From positions 1,394,501 through 1,458,500 of the forward strand of contig NZ_CP022219.1 of NCBI RefSeq assembly GCF_004114915.1: 64,000 nt of DNA, in the 5' to 3' direction. The translations under genes and the position numbers were made by a program. A model generated the notes under the pieces. That model searched no databases. It saw only the letters and a program-made list of their open reading frames with translations, and was not told the DNA's origin. This document shows positions 26,380-34,504 of this stretch, one piece after another. The stretch's first letter is position 1. The number at the start of each line of letters is the position of its first letter. The stretch is from Bradyrhizobium guangxiense (GTDB lineage: Bacteria; Pseudomonadota; Alphaproteobacteria; Rhizobiales; Xanthobacteraceae).

Positions 26380-27354
26380 ATGAACAAGAAAATCCTCGCA
26401 CTCGTTGCAGCGTTTGGCTTTGCTGCTTCCGGATCGGCATGGGCCGCATGGCCGGACGACAAGCCGATCGAGGTCGTGGTTGGCTTCGCGCCGGGCGGCG
26501 GCACCGATGTCATGGCGCGCAAGCTGCTTCCCTTTGTCGAGCGCTCGCTCGGCGGCAAGGCGAAATTTGTCGTCCTGAACAAGCCCGGCGCCGGTGGAGA
26601 GATCGCGTTTGCGTCGATCGCGCGCGGGGCGCCCGATGGCTATGCGATCGGTGTCGTCAATGTGCCCGGCTACAACTTCCTGCCGATGACCCGCAAGACC
26701 CAATACACCACCGACGAGATTCGGCTGGTCGCACGGGTCGTCGAAGATCCGAACGTGATCGTGGTGCCCGCGGACAGCAGATTCCAGAATTTGCCTGATA
26801 TCATTGCCGCGCTTCGCAGCAAGCCGGGGTCGGTGAGCTTCGGTCACAACGGCGCCGGCACGAACGGTCATCTGGCCATTCGCATGCTCGCGGCCGTCGC
26901 GAAGGTTGAGCCCAACGAAATCTCCTACAGAGGAACGGCGGCACAGCGCACCGATCTTTTGGGTGGGCATCTGGACGTCGGGATGGTCACTGTCAGCGAG
27001 ATTCCCGAGTTGCATGGCACCAACAAGGGGCCACTTCGCGTCATTGCGATCCTGTCGAAGAAGCGCTTTGCAGCGCTGCCCGACGTTCCGACGGCCGAAG
27101 AGGTGGGCTTTCCGGTCATGACGACGGCCGAGCGCGGCTTTGCGGTCCCCAAGGGCGTTCCGGACGACATCGTGAAGAAACTGGAAGCCGGGATAGCCGA
27201 GGGCCTGCGTCATCCTGAGTACCTGACCGGTTCGCCCGGGGATGAGCCGGTGATCGCCTTCATGCCTGGCGCGGAGTGGCAGAAACGCCTCGACGCCATG
27301 TCCGAAGCCCTGCGTCCTTTCGCCGAGCAGATGCGGGCAAGCGAACAGAAGTGA
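26380..27354 (+). CDS. Tripartite tricarboxylate transporter receptor, TctC/Bug family (324 aa)
   Basis: Periplasmic solute-binding protein. Signal peptide MNKKILALVAAFGFAASGSAWA, then WPDDKPIEVVVGFAPGGGTDVMAR, the typical Bug-family opening, and later SFGHNGAGTNGHLAIRML and YRGTAAQRTDLLGGHLDVG. No TctA or TctB membrane genes are adjacent, so it is an orphan receptor, as is common for this family in beta- and alphaproteobacteria. It probably binds a carboxylate; which one is unknown. Confidence 0.92.
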   Translation: MNKKILALVAAFGFAASGSAWAAWPDDKPIEVVVGFAPGGGTDVMARKLLPFVERSLGGKAKFVVLNKPGAGGEIAFASIARGAPDGYAIGVVNVPGYNFLPMTRKTQYTTDEIRLVARVVEDPNVIVVPADSRFQNLPDIIAALRSKPGSVSFGHNGAGTNGHLAIRMLAAVAKVEPNEISYRGTAAQRTDLLGGHLDVGMVTVSEIPELHGTNKGPLRVIAILSKKRFAALPDVPTAEEVGFPVMTTAERGFAVPKGVPDDIVKKLEAGIAEGLRHPEYLTGSPGDEPVIAFMPGAEWQKRLDAMSEALRPFAEQMRASEQK

Positions 27355-27375
27355 CCCCGTTGCACTCTGGCGCGG

Positions 27376-27702
27376 CTACCTTCGCGCCACCAGCACGCCT
27401 ACCAGAAACGCCACCATCAGCGACGGCAGCGGGGCCTCGCGCACCATGCCGCGCACGATGTCCGGCCAATGCTGCTCCGGGACCAGTCGCGGCGAGCGCA
27501 CGTTGGGCGTTGGATCGATGCCCCAGTGTGATGCGAGCTCCACGACTTCGCTTTGCGCAAGGCGCACGCCGTCGCGGACGCGGAAGATTGCGGCCTCGGA
27601 GCGTTCGCGCGGCGCGAGCTGCATCAGCGTCGCGACGGCCGTGCGCAACGTCATCTCGCCAAAACCCTGCAGCCTCACCTGCTCTTCGGGATCGGACGTC
27701 AT
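27376..27702 (-). CDS. Hypothetical protein with C-terminal membrane segment (108 aa)
   Basis: Mostly soluble and helical (MTLRTAVATLMQLAPRERSEAAIFR) with a short C-terminal hydrophobic segment (LPSLMVAFLVGVLVARR), as in tail-anchored proteins. No known motif. It is convergent with the TctC gene, about 20 bp apart. Confidence 0.6.
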   Translation of the reverse strand: MTSDPEEQVRLQGFGEMTLRTAVATLMQLAPRERSEAAIFRVRDGVRLAQSEVVELASHWGIDPTPNVRSPRLVPEQHWPDIVRGMVREAPLPSLMVAFLVGVLVARR

Positions 27703-27721
27703 GTGAAATCCCTCACCGCGC

Positions 27722-27756
27722 CAAATTCTTCACAACGCCAAATTCTTACAACGCAA
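27722..27756. repeat. Short tandem duplication
   Basis: CGCCAAATTCTTCACAA is followed directly by CGCCAAATTCTTACAA: a near-perfect 17-bp duplication located between a hypothetical gene and a tiny ORF, both on the minus strand. Probably slippage. Confidence 0.6.
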
Positions 27757-27859
27757 AGTGGCGCGCGATGGTGAAGGCCGCCGCCGCGCACAGCACCAGC
27801 GTGGACACCGCGCCAGCCACGCCGCGCGCGAGATGGGCTCGCGTCAGGTGTCTCGTCAT
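27746..27859 (-). CDS. Possible small membrane peptide (37 aa)
   Basis: A short frame from ATG 27859 encodes a basic start (MTRHLTRAHLARG) and one hydrophobic helix (AVSTLVLCAAAAFTIA). It is too short for coding statistics and may be chance, but its place among small stress-type genes and the single clean helix make it worth listing. Confidence 0.35.
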   Translation of the reverse strand: MTRHLTRAHLARGVAGAVSTLVLCAAAAFTIARHFAL

Positions 27860-27939
27860 GATCATGCTCCATGCTCTGCATGGAAATGGCGGCGGTGGAT
27901 CTTGGTTCCTGTGCGAGGAGCGCGAATCGGTGGAGCCGG

Positions 27940-28164
27940 CTACTTCCGCAGCAGCTCGCTCAGCGCCGCCGTCGCTTCGGCGCAGCGGATGTCGTCGATC
28001 TCCCGCGACAGGCTGAGCGCGCTCGACTTCAGCTCTTCGAGCTTCCAGCTGTCCGGATGCTGGCTTTCGAGCTCACCCAGACGCTTGTTCAGATCGTCCA
28101 GTTTCGATTGAAGCTGCCCGACGCTGGCCGCCCCATTCACATTCCAAACGCGTTGTGCACGCAT
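27940..28164 (-). CDS. Small coiled-coil protein (74 aa)
   Basis: Short soluble protein with a strong heptad pattern (VGQLQSKLDDLNKRLGELESQ). The frame is open upstream, but ATG 28164 gives the natural start. No family recognised. Divergent from the carbamoylase gene across a 277-bp region that holds a palindrome. Confidence 0.6.
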   Translation of the reverse strand: MRAQRVWNVNGAASVGQLQSKLDDLNKRLGELESQHPDSWKLEELKSSALSLSREIDDIRCAEATAALSELLRK

Positions 28165-28248
28165 CGTCGTTCCCCTGATAGTCTCACGGCCTTGTGAGAG
28201 CGGTTCGTGGCCGGAATGGGAGTTTGTTTTGTCCGGCTTCAGATCGCG

Positions 28249-28280
28249 GGGAACCGTTGCAAATTCGCAACGAAGTTCCC
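28249..28280. promoter_or_regulatory. Palindrome in the divergent region upstream of the carbamoylase gene
   Basis: GGGAAC-c-GTTGC-aaattc-GCAAC-gaa-GTTCCC: a nested inverted repeat spanning 32 bp, about 85 bp from the small coiled-coil gene and 160 bp from the amidohydrolase gene. Looks like an operator; the regulator is unknown. Confidence 0.45.
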
Positions 28281-28441
28281 GGTTCTTTTCGTGAGCAAGT
28301 GCACGCCGCCGCAAGATGATACCGCAGGCACGGAATTTGATTGTGCCGTCGCGGCGATGGGGCGAGGCGGCCCTGTGCGCCTCGAACATGGCTCGATAGG
28401 CTTTGGCCCGAATGAACCTCCGGCACATGAAGGAATGACGC

Positions 28442-29401
28442 GTGGCAAGATTTGTGACTGTCGCAGCCGGCCAGCTTGGCCCGATCGCCAGAACCGAGAG
28501 CAGGACGGAGGTTGTGGCCCGGTTGATGGCCTTGATGCGCGTGGCGAAGGCCAGCGGCTGCGATCTGATCGTCTATCCCGAGCTCGCGCTGACGACATTT
28601 TTCCCGCGCTGGTACTTTGAAGATCAGGCGGAGATCGACAGCTTTTTCGAGCGAAAGATGCCGGGCCCTGAAACGCAGGCCCTGTTCGATCTCGCCCGCG
28701 AGCTCGGGATCGGCTTCTGCCTGGGCTATGCCGAGCTGACGGTCGAGGCCGACATCGTCCGGCGCTACAACACGTCCATCCTCGTCGACAAGAACGGCGT
28801 GATCGTCCTGAAATATCGCAAGGTCCATCTGCCCGGCCATGCCGAGCATGAACCGTGGCGGAAATTTCAGCATCTGGAAAAGCGCTATTTCGAGCCCGGC
28901 AGCGGCTTCGGCGTCGCCGATGCCTTCGGTGGCGTGATGGGCATGGCGATCTGCAATGATCGCCGCTGGAGCGAGACCTATCGGGTGATGGGGCTGCAGG
29001 GCGTCGAGATGGTGATGATCGGCTACAACACGCCGGTGCACAATCCGCCCGCACCCGAGCATGACGATCTCTCGCTGTTCCACAACCATCTGGTGATGCA
29101 GTCCGGCGCCTATCAGAACGGCACCTTCGTGGTCGGCGTCGCCAAGGCCGGCGTCGAGGAAGGCGTCGACCATATCGGCGGAAGCTGCATCATCGCGCCC
29201 TCCGGCGAGATCATCGCGCGATGCACGACCAAGGGCGACGAGCTTGCGCTGGCTAGGTGCGATCTCGATCTCTGCAATTCCTACAAGCGCACCACCTTCA
29301 ATTTCGACGTCCACCGCCAGCCGCGGGCTTATGGGATGATCGTCGACCGGAAGGGCGTGAGCATGATGGCGGATGGTTCGCCGGTAGCGCCGAAACGGTG
29401 A
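28442..29401 (+). CDS. N-carbamoyl-D-amino-acid amidohydrolase (319 aa)
   Basis: Carbon-nitrogen hydrolase of the nitrilase superfamily that would convert N-carbamoyl-D-amino acids to D-amino acids, CO2 and ammonia. The Glu-Lys-Cys triad is visible at E47 (YPELALTTFFP), K127 (KYRKVHLPG) and C171 (MAICNDRRW), matching Agrobacterium carbamoylase in position. NTPVHNPPAPEHDDLSLFHN is also typical. No hydantoinase or racemase is adjacent, so it seems a stand-alone enzyme. Confidence 0.93.
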   Translation: MARFVTVAAGQLGPIARTESRTEVVARLMALMRVAKASGCDLIVYPELALTTFFPRWYFEDQAEIDSFFERKMPGPETQALFDLARELGIGFCLGYAELTVEADIVRRYNTSILVDKNGVIVLKYRKVHLPGHAEHEPWRKFQHLEKRYFEPGSGFGVADAFGGVMGMAICNDRRWSETYRVMGLQGVEMVMIGYNTPVHNPPAPEHDDLSLFHNHLVMQSGAYQNGTFVVGVAKAGVEEGVDHIGGSCIIAPSGEIIARCTTKGDELALARCDLDLCNSYKRTTFNFDVHRQPRAYGMIVDRKGVSMMADGSPVAPKR

Positions 29402-30456
29402 TCTCTCCTTCGTCATTCCGGGGCGATGCGAAGCAACGAGCCCGGAATCCATCGCGCCGCAAGACATGCCGCTCGATGGATTCTCAGTTGCACAGTTGCA
29501 CATGGTTCGTCGCTGCGCGACACCCCGGAATGACGCCGCAAATTGCTGTGTCGCCCTCTGTCAATCCGGTCCGCCAAAAATATTCCACTTTACCGAAATT
29601 CGGAAATGGCGTATGTGTCGCCTATCCCGGCTCATCCTTGAGGGGCGATCATGTTGTCGTCACGATGCGCGAGCCGGGCTTGCGGTGGACGCGGCAGCTT
29701 CGGCACGAGACGGGGCGGGCAGGGCGGGTAGTCCCTGTGAGCCTGTATCCCGCGTGCAGACGAGCGGCGCTGTTCTATTCGTCGCGCCAACATTCTCTCG
29801 GCCATGTCGACAATGCCGGGAGACCCTGTGGCGTCAACGAATGCGCGTACGGCAAAACCGTGTGGTCCTGGCCGTCGTTGCTACGGTCAAGCCTTTCGAA
29901 GATGCGCGCGAGCCCAACCGGGCGGACGGCATCATCCAATTCGAACGGCGAGGGAGGCCAGAACGAACTCGGCTCCCGGGAGAGCACGGCATAAGCCGTC
30001 CGACCATCGCGCAGGGAAGGCCGTGTGTTGGGCTTCACCTGTATGCTGCTGTGCGGTCCTTTCTGCGTGTGCATTTCGCGCAGCGGACCGCGGGTGCCGC
30101 CGGCACCCGGCCTTCCCTGCGCCCTCTTGGCGAAGCGGGTGAAGCGATCAAGCAAAGCTCGGGCGGATCAAGCCGCGAGAACGGGAAGGCGTGTCTGCAG
30201 CCACAGATTCAGTGTCATCGCCCGCGGGGCCGGGCGATCCAGTCTTCCAGAGGCCGTTGTGATTGGACCGAGAGGGGCGACGTCCGGGAGCGCGGTCGGG
30301 ACACGAGCAGGCCCGTCGCCGTTCGGGCGTCCGGCATTGTGCAATGCGGTTCGTTTACCAATCCCGCCCGGCTGCGATTTCCACCTCGCGGTTTTGCCGC
30401 GGCTGTAGTACTTTGGTCGCAACTGGACCCGGTTAACGGGCGGCAGGGGGAGACTG
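29402..30456. other. About 1 kb without a convincing gene; REP-like at its left end
   Basis: From 29410 to 29540 there are REP-like arms (CGTCATTCCGGGGC and GACACCCCGGAATGACG) flanking about 90 bp. The remainder has long open frames on both strands, but the peptides are Arg/Pro/Gly-rich with no domain. One minus-strand frame (29775-30155) resembles, from memory, repetitive spurious ORFs reported in many Bradyrhizobium genomes, so the stretch may be a dispersed repeat rather than a gene. Confidence 0.5.
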
Positions 30457-30876
30457 ATGAGGCGTGCTGGGCTGTTTGGCGTACCGCGGGTACGGCCATG
30501 GTCGTGGCGGGCGTTTCTGCTCGGATTCGTCGTTGTTGTGGTGTCGGCTGCAGTCCAGGGCGTCTGTGTCGCGCTCGGCGCAAAGCTCTATTTCGCCGCG
30601 TTCCTGCCCAGCCTGTTCGTGCTCGGCCTCGTCGCGGGCGCCCCGGCGGCGGTGGTCGCCGCGCTGCTCACCATTCCCTTGGTGTGGTGGGCGTTCATTC
30701 CGCCCTTCTTCCAGTTCACGCCGTTATCCAGCGCGAATGCGGATTCCATCAACTTGTTCTGCCTGCTTGCCGTGCTCTTGATCGGCTTTGCCGATCTCTG
30801 CCGCGAGACGATGGTGATCGTCCGCCGCGGCGGATTGAGGTCTCCGGGCGAGAGCGCAGCAACGAATCCGCAATAG
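30457..30876 (+). CDS. Small multi-pass membrane protein, DUF4118-like (139 aa)
   Basis: Four hydrophobic helices (FLLGFVVVVVSAAVQGVCVAL, FAAFLPSLFVLGLVAGAPAAV, VAALLTIPLVWWAFI, LFCLLAVLLIGFADLC) in the arrangement of the DUF4118 membrane module found in sensor kinases, but with no kinase attached. GGGGGAG lies just before the start. Function unknown. Confidence 0.7.
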   Translation: MRRAGLFGVPRVRPWSWRAFLLGFVVVVVSAAVQGVCVALGAKLYFAAFLPSLFVLGLVAGAPAAVVAALLTIPLVWWAFIPPFFQFTPLSSANADSINLFCLLAVLLIGFADLCRETMVIVRRGGLRSPGESAATNPQ

Positions 30877-31014
30877 TTTCTCCTCGCCCCGCGCAGCGCG
30901 TTGCGTGCGCGCAACAGTCCGGCAACCATCCGCGCGCTTGCCGCGCGCCGCTAACTTTTCGAAAAAGATTTGGCCGCAGTTTCTCCCCCGGGAGTGACGA
31001 GGGAGTTTTCGGAC

Positions 31015-31224
31015 ATGAACGGCCACATCAACGGTCAAGCCATCCTGGAGAACGTGCGCCGCTATCGCGGCATCGCATCGCTCTATCGCCAGACCGCTGC
31101 ATTCCGCCCGGGCCAAAGCTGGTCGCTGCTGGAGCAGGCGAAGGATTGGGAAGCGCGCGCGCTGTCGGAGCTGGAAGCCTATTTCGCCACGCGCGCGGAC
31201 TACGCCGCTTCGCTGGCGGCCTGA
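31015..31224 (+). CDS. Small helical protein, paralogue of the one at 41475 (69 aa)
   Basis: Soluble helical protein with NVRRYRGIASLYRQTAAFRP and WSLLEQAKDWEARALSELEA. The same frame of residues recurs at 41475-41687, on the other side of the Calvin operon. Both fit a Bradyrhizobium family of 50-75-residue proteins with a Y-R-x2-A-x2-C/Y pattern followed by a W-containing helix. ATG 31015 has GAGGGAG upstream. Function unknown. Confidence 0.7.
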   Translation: MNGHINGQAILENVRRYRGIASLYRQTAAFRPGQSWSLLEQAKDWEARALSELEAYFATRADYAASLAA

Positions 31225-31359
31225 TCGTTAACGGCCCGCGCGGCCGCGAGCCGGCCCGGGGCTGGCGCGATCGCCCACGGGGCGATTACGGAGTTGTCGC
31301 CGCGCCCTTCTGTGCTAGCAACGGGCCGATCGAAATCTCCTTCACGTCGGCCGGGGCAA

Positions 31360-31455
31360 ATGATGACCACGTTCAACCGCATCTTCACGACGGAGCGCCT
31401 GCTCCAGATCATCGTGATCCTGGCGGCCACCGTCGCCATGAAGCTGATGAGCTGA
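31360..31455 (+). CDS. Possible small membrane peptide (31 aa)
   Basis: Tandem ATGs start a frame reading MMTTFNRIFTTERLLQ then a single hydrophobic helix (IIVILAATVAMKLMS). Such one-helix peptides are common in rhizobia but too short for a firm call. It is convergent with cbbR. Confidence 0.4.
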   Translation: MMTTFNRIFTTERLLQIIVILAATVAMKLMS

Positions 31456-31466
31456 GCGCGGGCAGA

Positions 31467-32444
31467 CTATCGTCCGCCGAGCTCGGGCACGTCGGGCAGA
31501 TAGTTCGATCCCTCCGAGCCGAGAAAATCGAACATCGCCTGCGCCGGCGGCAGCAGCACCTTGTCGCTGCGGCGGATCACGTACCATTGCCGCACGATCG
31601 GCAGGCCCGCGACGTCGAGCACGACGAGCCGGCCCTCGGCGAGTTCATGCGCCACCGTGTGGGCCGAGATGAAGGCGATGCCGAGCCCGGCAATGACAGC
31701 CTGCTTGATGGTCTCGTTGCTGCTCATCTCCATGCCAATGATCGGCTCGAGATCGGACTTCTGGAACATGCCCTCCATCAGTGTCCGCGTGCCCGAGCCG
31801 GGCTCGCGGGTGAGGAAGGTCTCGTGCACGAGATCGGTCAGGTTGAGGCCGGAATCCTTTTCCAGCCAGTGCCCCTTGCGCGCGACGATGATGTGCGGAT
31901 TGCGCCCGAGCTGGCGGACATCCACGGTGACGTCGGCCGGTGGCCGACCCATCACCGCGAAATCGAGGTCGTAGCCGTGCATGGCCTCGCGGATCTCCTC
32001 GCGATTGCCGATGGTGAGCTTGATCTCGATCTTGGGGTAGCGCTTGGAGAACGCCGCGATCGCATGAGGCACGAAATATTTCGCGGTCGAGACCGCGCCG
32101 AGTTGCACGGTGCCGCCGGTCCTCCCCGCGAGCAGGTCGAGCGCGCCCTGGCAGTCCATGATGGCGGCCTCGACTCGCTCGGCCAGCGCCAAAACCTCCT
32201 TGCCCGCCTCGGTCAGCAGCATGCCGTCGCCGGTCCGCTGCACCAGCGGCAGGCCGGCGAGGTCCTGAAGCTGCCGGAGCTGCTGGGTCACGGCCGGCTG
32301 CGTCAGCCCGAGATGGCCGGAGGCGGCCGTCACGCTGCCTTTGGCCGAGAGCGCCGCGAGGGAGCGCAGCTGCCGGATCGTTAGATGCCGAAGCTGGGCC
32401 GCCGCATGGCCGGAGCCATTATAAGAAAATTCTTTGACGCTCAT
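31467..32444 (-). CDS. cbbR: LysR-type regulator of the Calvin operon (325 aa)
   Basis: LysR-family activator. Helix-turn-helix near residues 20-80 (LRHLTIRQLRSLAALSAKGS, LGLTQPAVTQQLRQLQ) and a periplasmic-binding-like effector domain after about 100. It is divergent from cbbF, the standard arrangement for CbbR, which senses metabolites such as RuBP or NADPH. The N-terminus is about 18 residues longer than usual, with no closer ATG. Confidence 0.95.
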   Translation of the reverse strand: MSVKEFSYNGSGHAAAQLRHLTIRQLRSLAALSAKGSVTAASGHLGLTQPAVTQQLRQLQDLAGLPLVQRTGDGMLLTEAGKEVLALAERVEAAIMDCQGALDLLAGRTGGTVQLGAVSTAKYFVPHAIAAFSKRYPKIEIKLTIGNREEIREAMHGYDLDFAVMGRPPADVTVDVRQLGRNPHIIVARKGHWLEKDSGLNLTDLVHETFLTREPGSGTRTLMEGMFQKSDLEPIIGMEMSSNETIKQAVIAGLGIAFISAHTVAHELAEGRLVVLDVAGLPIVRQWYVIRRSDKVLLPPAQAMFDFLGSEGSNYLPDVPELGGR

Positions 32445-32469
32445 TATGAATAGAAATTTTCCTTATTAA
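32419..32469. promoter_or_regulatory. Probable CbbR operator between cbbR and cbbF
   Basis: TTATAAGAAAATTC (32419-32432) and GAAATTTTCCTTATTAA (32453-32469) form an A+T-rich imperfect inverted repeat in an otherwise G+C-rich stretch, with T-N11-A half-site character. It overlaps the first codons of cbbR, as expected for an autoregulating LysR protein, and lies about 95 bp before cbbF. Confidence 0.6.
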
Positions 32470-32563
32470 GCTGCCCCTGTCAATCTCCTGATGCCGGGAC
32501 GGACTGCACCGACCTCCAGCGGGAGGCAATCGAATGCGGCGCCGGAAAAGGGGATGGACGCAG

Positions 32564-33601
32564 ATGACCGGGCAACTCAGGCTGGACGACCACCTTCAAC
32601 GGTATTCCGAGACCGCGCCGCACGCGCTGCTCGTGGCGGACGCAGTCGATGCCATCGCGGCGGCGGCCATCGAGATCGCCGACCTCATCGCCACCGGCGA
32701 TCTCGCGGACGCCTCCGGCCTGACGACGGGGCGCAACAGCGACGGCGACATCCAGCGCGATCTCGACGTGCAGGCGGATGCGATCCTGCGCCGCTGCCTC
32801 AGCACGTTGCCGATCGCCGCGCTCGCTTCGGAAGAGATGCGCGAGGCCCAGATCGTCGATCGCGCGGCAAAGATCTGCGTCGCGATCGATCCGCTCGACG
32901 GCTCCTCCAACATCGACATCAACATGACGGTCGGCACGATCTTCTCGATCCTGCCCGCCCCGGACGATCTCTCGCTTGCCTTCCATCAGCGCGGTTCGGC
33001 GCAGCTTGCGGCGGGCTTCGTCACCTACGGCCCGCAGACTTCGCTGGTGCTGACGCTCGGCGAGGGCGTCGATATCTTCACGCTCGACCGCAAGGCCGGC
33101 TGCTTCCGTCTCGCGCGCAGCGGGGTGCAGATCGTCGAGGCCTGCGAGGAGTTTGCGATCAACGCCTCGAACCGCCGGCACTGGGATCCGCCGGTGCGCG
33201 CCTTCATCGACGAATGTCTCACCGGCGTCGAAGGGCCCGCCAACCATGATTTCAACATGCGCTGGGTCGGCTCGCTGGTCGCCGAGGCCTATCGCATCCT
33301 CACCCGCGGCGGCATCTTCCTCTATCCCTCGGACGCGCGTCCCGGCTACGGCGACGGCCGCCTGCGCCTGACTTACGAGGCGCACCCGATGGCGATGATC
33401 ATCGAGCAGGCCGGCGGCTCGGCCTCGACCGGGCGCGAGCGCATCCTCGACCTTTCCGCGCAGAGCCTGCATCAGCGCGTGCCCCTGATCATGGGCTCGA
33501 GCAACGAGGTGCGGCGTGTCGAGGAGCTGCATTGCGATCCGCTGCTGGTCGCCAGCGTCTCCGCGCCGCTGTTCGCGCGGCGCGGATTCTTCCGGCTCTG
33601 A
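32564..33601 (+). CDS. cbbF: Class I fructose-1,6-bisphosphatase (345 aa)
   Basis: Hydrolyses fructose-1,6- (and probably sedoheptulose-1,7-) bisphosphate in the Calvin cycle. Metal-site motifs are visible: [25 protein letters not shown] and later RYVGSLVAE-like [14 protein letters not shown] with GGIFLYPSD. The frame is open to 32534, but ATG 32564 ([11 protein letters not shown]) is the normal start. First gene of the cbbFPTALSXE operon. Confidence 0.96.
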   Translation: MTGQLRLDDHLQRYSETAPHALLVADAVDAIAAAAIEIADLIATGDLADASGLTTGRNSDGDIQRDLDVQADAILRRCLSTLPIAALASEEMREAQIVDRAAKICVAIDPLDGSSNIDINMTVGTIFSILPAPDDLSLAFHQRGSAQLAAGFVTYGPQTSLVLTLGEGVDIFTLDRKAGCFRLARSGVQIVEACEEFAINASNRRHWDPPVRAFIDECLTGVEGPANHDFNMRWVGSLVAEAYRILTRGGIFLYPSDARPGYGDGRLRLTYEAHPMAMIIEQAGGSASTGRERILDLSAQSLHQRVPLIMGSSNEVRRVEELHCDPLLVASVSAPLFARRGFFRL

Positions 33602-33613
33602 GCGAGGTGTCCC

Positions 33614-34488
33614 ATGTCCAGGAAGCATCCGATCATCTCCATCACCGGCTCCTCCGGCGCCGGCACCACCTCGGTCAAGAAGACTTCGAGCAGATTTTTT
33701 TCGCGAGAAGGTCAACGCGGTCTACATCGAGGGTGATGCCTTCCACCGCTACGACCGCGCCGAGATGCGCACGCAGATGGCGAAAGGGGGCCGAGCGCGG
33801 CAACAAGCATTTCAGCCATTTCAGCCCCGAGACCAACCTGTTCGAGGAGCTGGAGCGCGCGTTCCGCGACTACGGCGAGACCGGCACGGCGGTGACGCGG
33901 CACTATGTCCACGACGCCGAGGAATCCGCACTGCATGGCACGGCGCCCGGCACTTTCACCGACTGGAAGCAACTGCCGGAGAACTCCGACCTGTTGTTCT
34001 ACGAGGGCCTGCACGGCGCCGTCGTCACCGACAAGGTCAATGTCGCGCGCTATGCCGATCTCAAGATCGGCGTCGTGCCCGTCATCAACCTCGAATGGAT
34101 TCAGAAGCTGCACCGCGACCGCAGCGCGCGCGGTTATTCGACCGAGGCGGTCACCGACACCATCCTGCGGCGGATGCCCGACTACATCCACTATATCTGC
34201 CCGCAATTCACCGAGACCGACATCAACTTCCAGCGCGTGCCGACGGTGGACACGTCCAATCCGTTCGTGGCGCGCTGGATCCCGACGCCGGACGAATCGA
34301 TGGTCGTGATCCGCTTCAAGAATCCACGCGGCATCGACTTCCCCTATCTGCTCTCGATGCTGCCGCAGAGCTGGATGTCGCGCGCGAATTCGATCGTCTG
34401 CCCCGGCGCCAAGCTCGATCTGGCGATGCAGCTGATCCTGACGCCGCTGATCATGCAGCTGATTGAGCGCAAGCGCAGCCTGAAGTGA
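33614..34488 (+). pseudogene. cbbP: Phosphoribulokinase with three single-base indels
   Basis: Would phosphorylate ribulose-5-phosphate to RuBP. From ATG 33614 the frame gives MSRKHPIISITGSSGAGTTS with its P-loop, then breaks. One base is missing near 33684-33686 (ACTTC for ACCTTC), one T in the run 33695-33701, and one extra G lies in the run 33786-33790. With these three repaired the reading continues FEQIFFREKVNAVYIEGDAF and RGNKHFSHFSPETNLFEEL to the natural stop, about 291 residues. Flanking genes are intact. As written the gene yields only a truncated peptide; sequence error is the likeliest cause, recent decay the alternative. Confidence 0.9.
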
Positions 34489-34504
34489 ACGAGGAGAGAA
34501 TCCG

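Noticed and set aside
29775..30155. A 126-aa minus-strand frame
   Set aside because: Low-complexity, no ribosome site; it resembles, from memory, repetitive spurious ORFs of Bradyrhizobium. Not supported as a gene.
29466..32384. A 972-aa open frame on the plus strand
   Set aside because: Crosses the DUF4118-like gene, two small genes and most of cbbR in other frames, and has no domain.
33532..34488. A continuous 318-aa frame covering most of cbbP
   Set aside because: Its first about 85 residues come from the wrong frame of cbbF and the spacer; the true cbbP N-terminus with its P-loop is in another frame.
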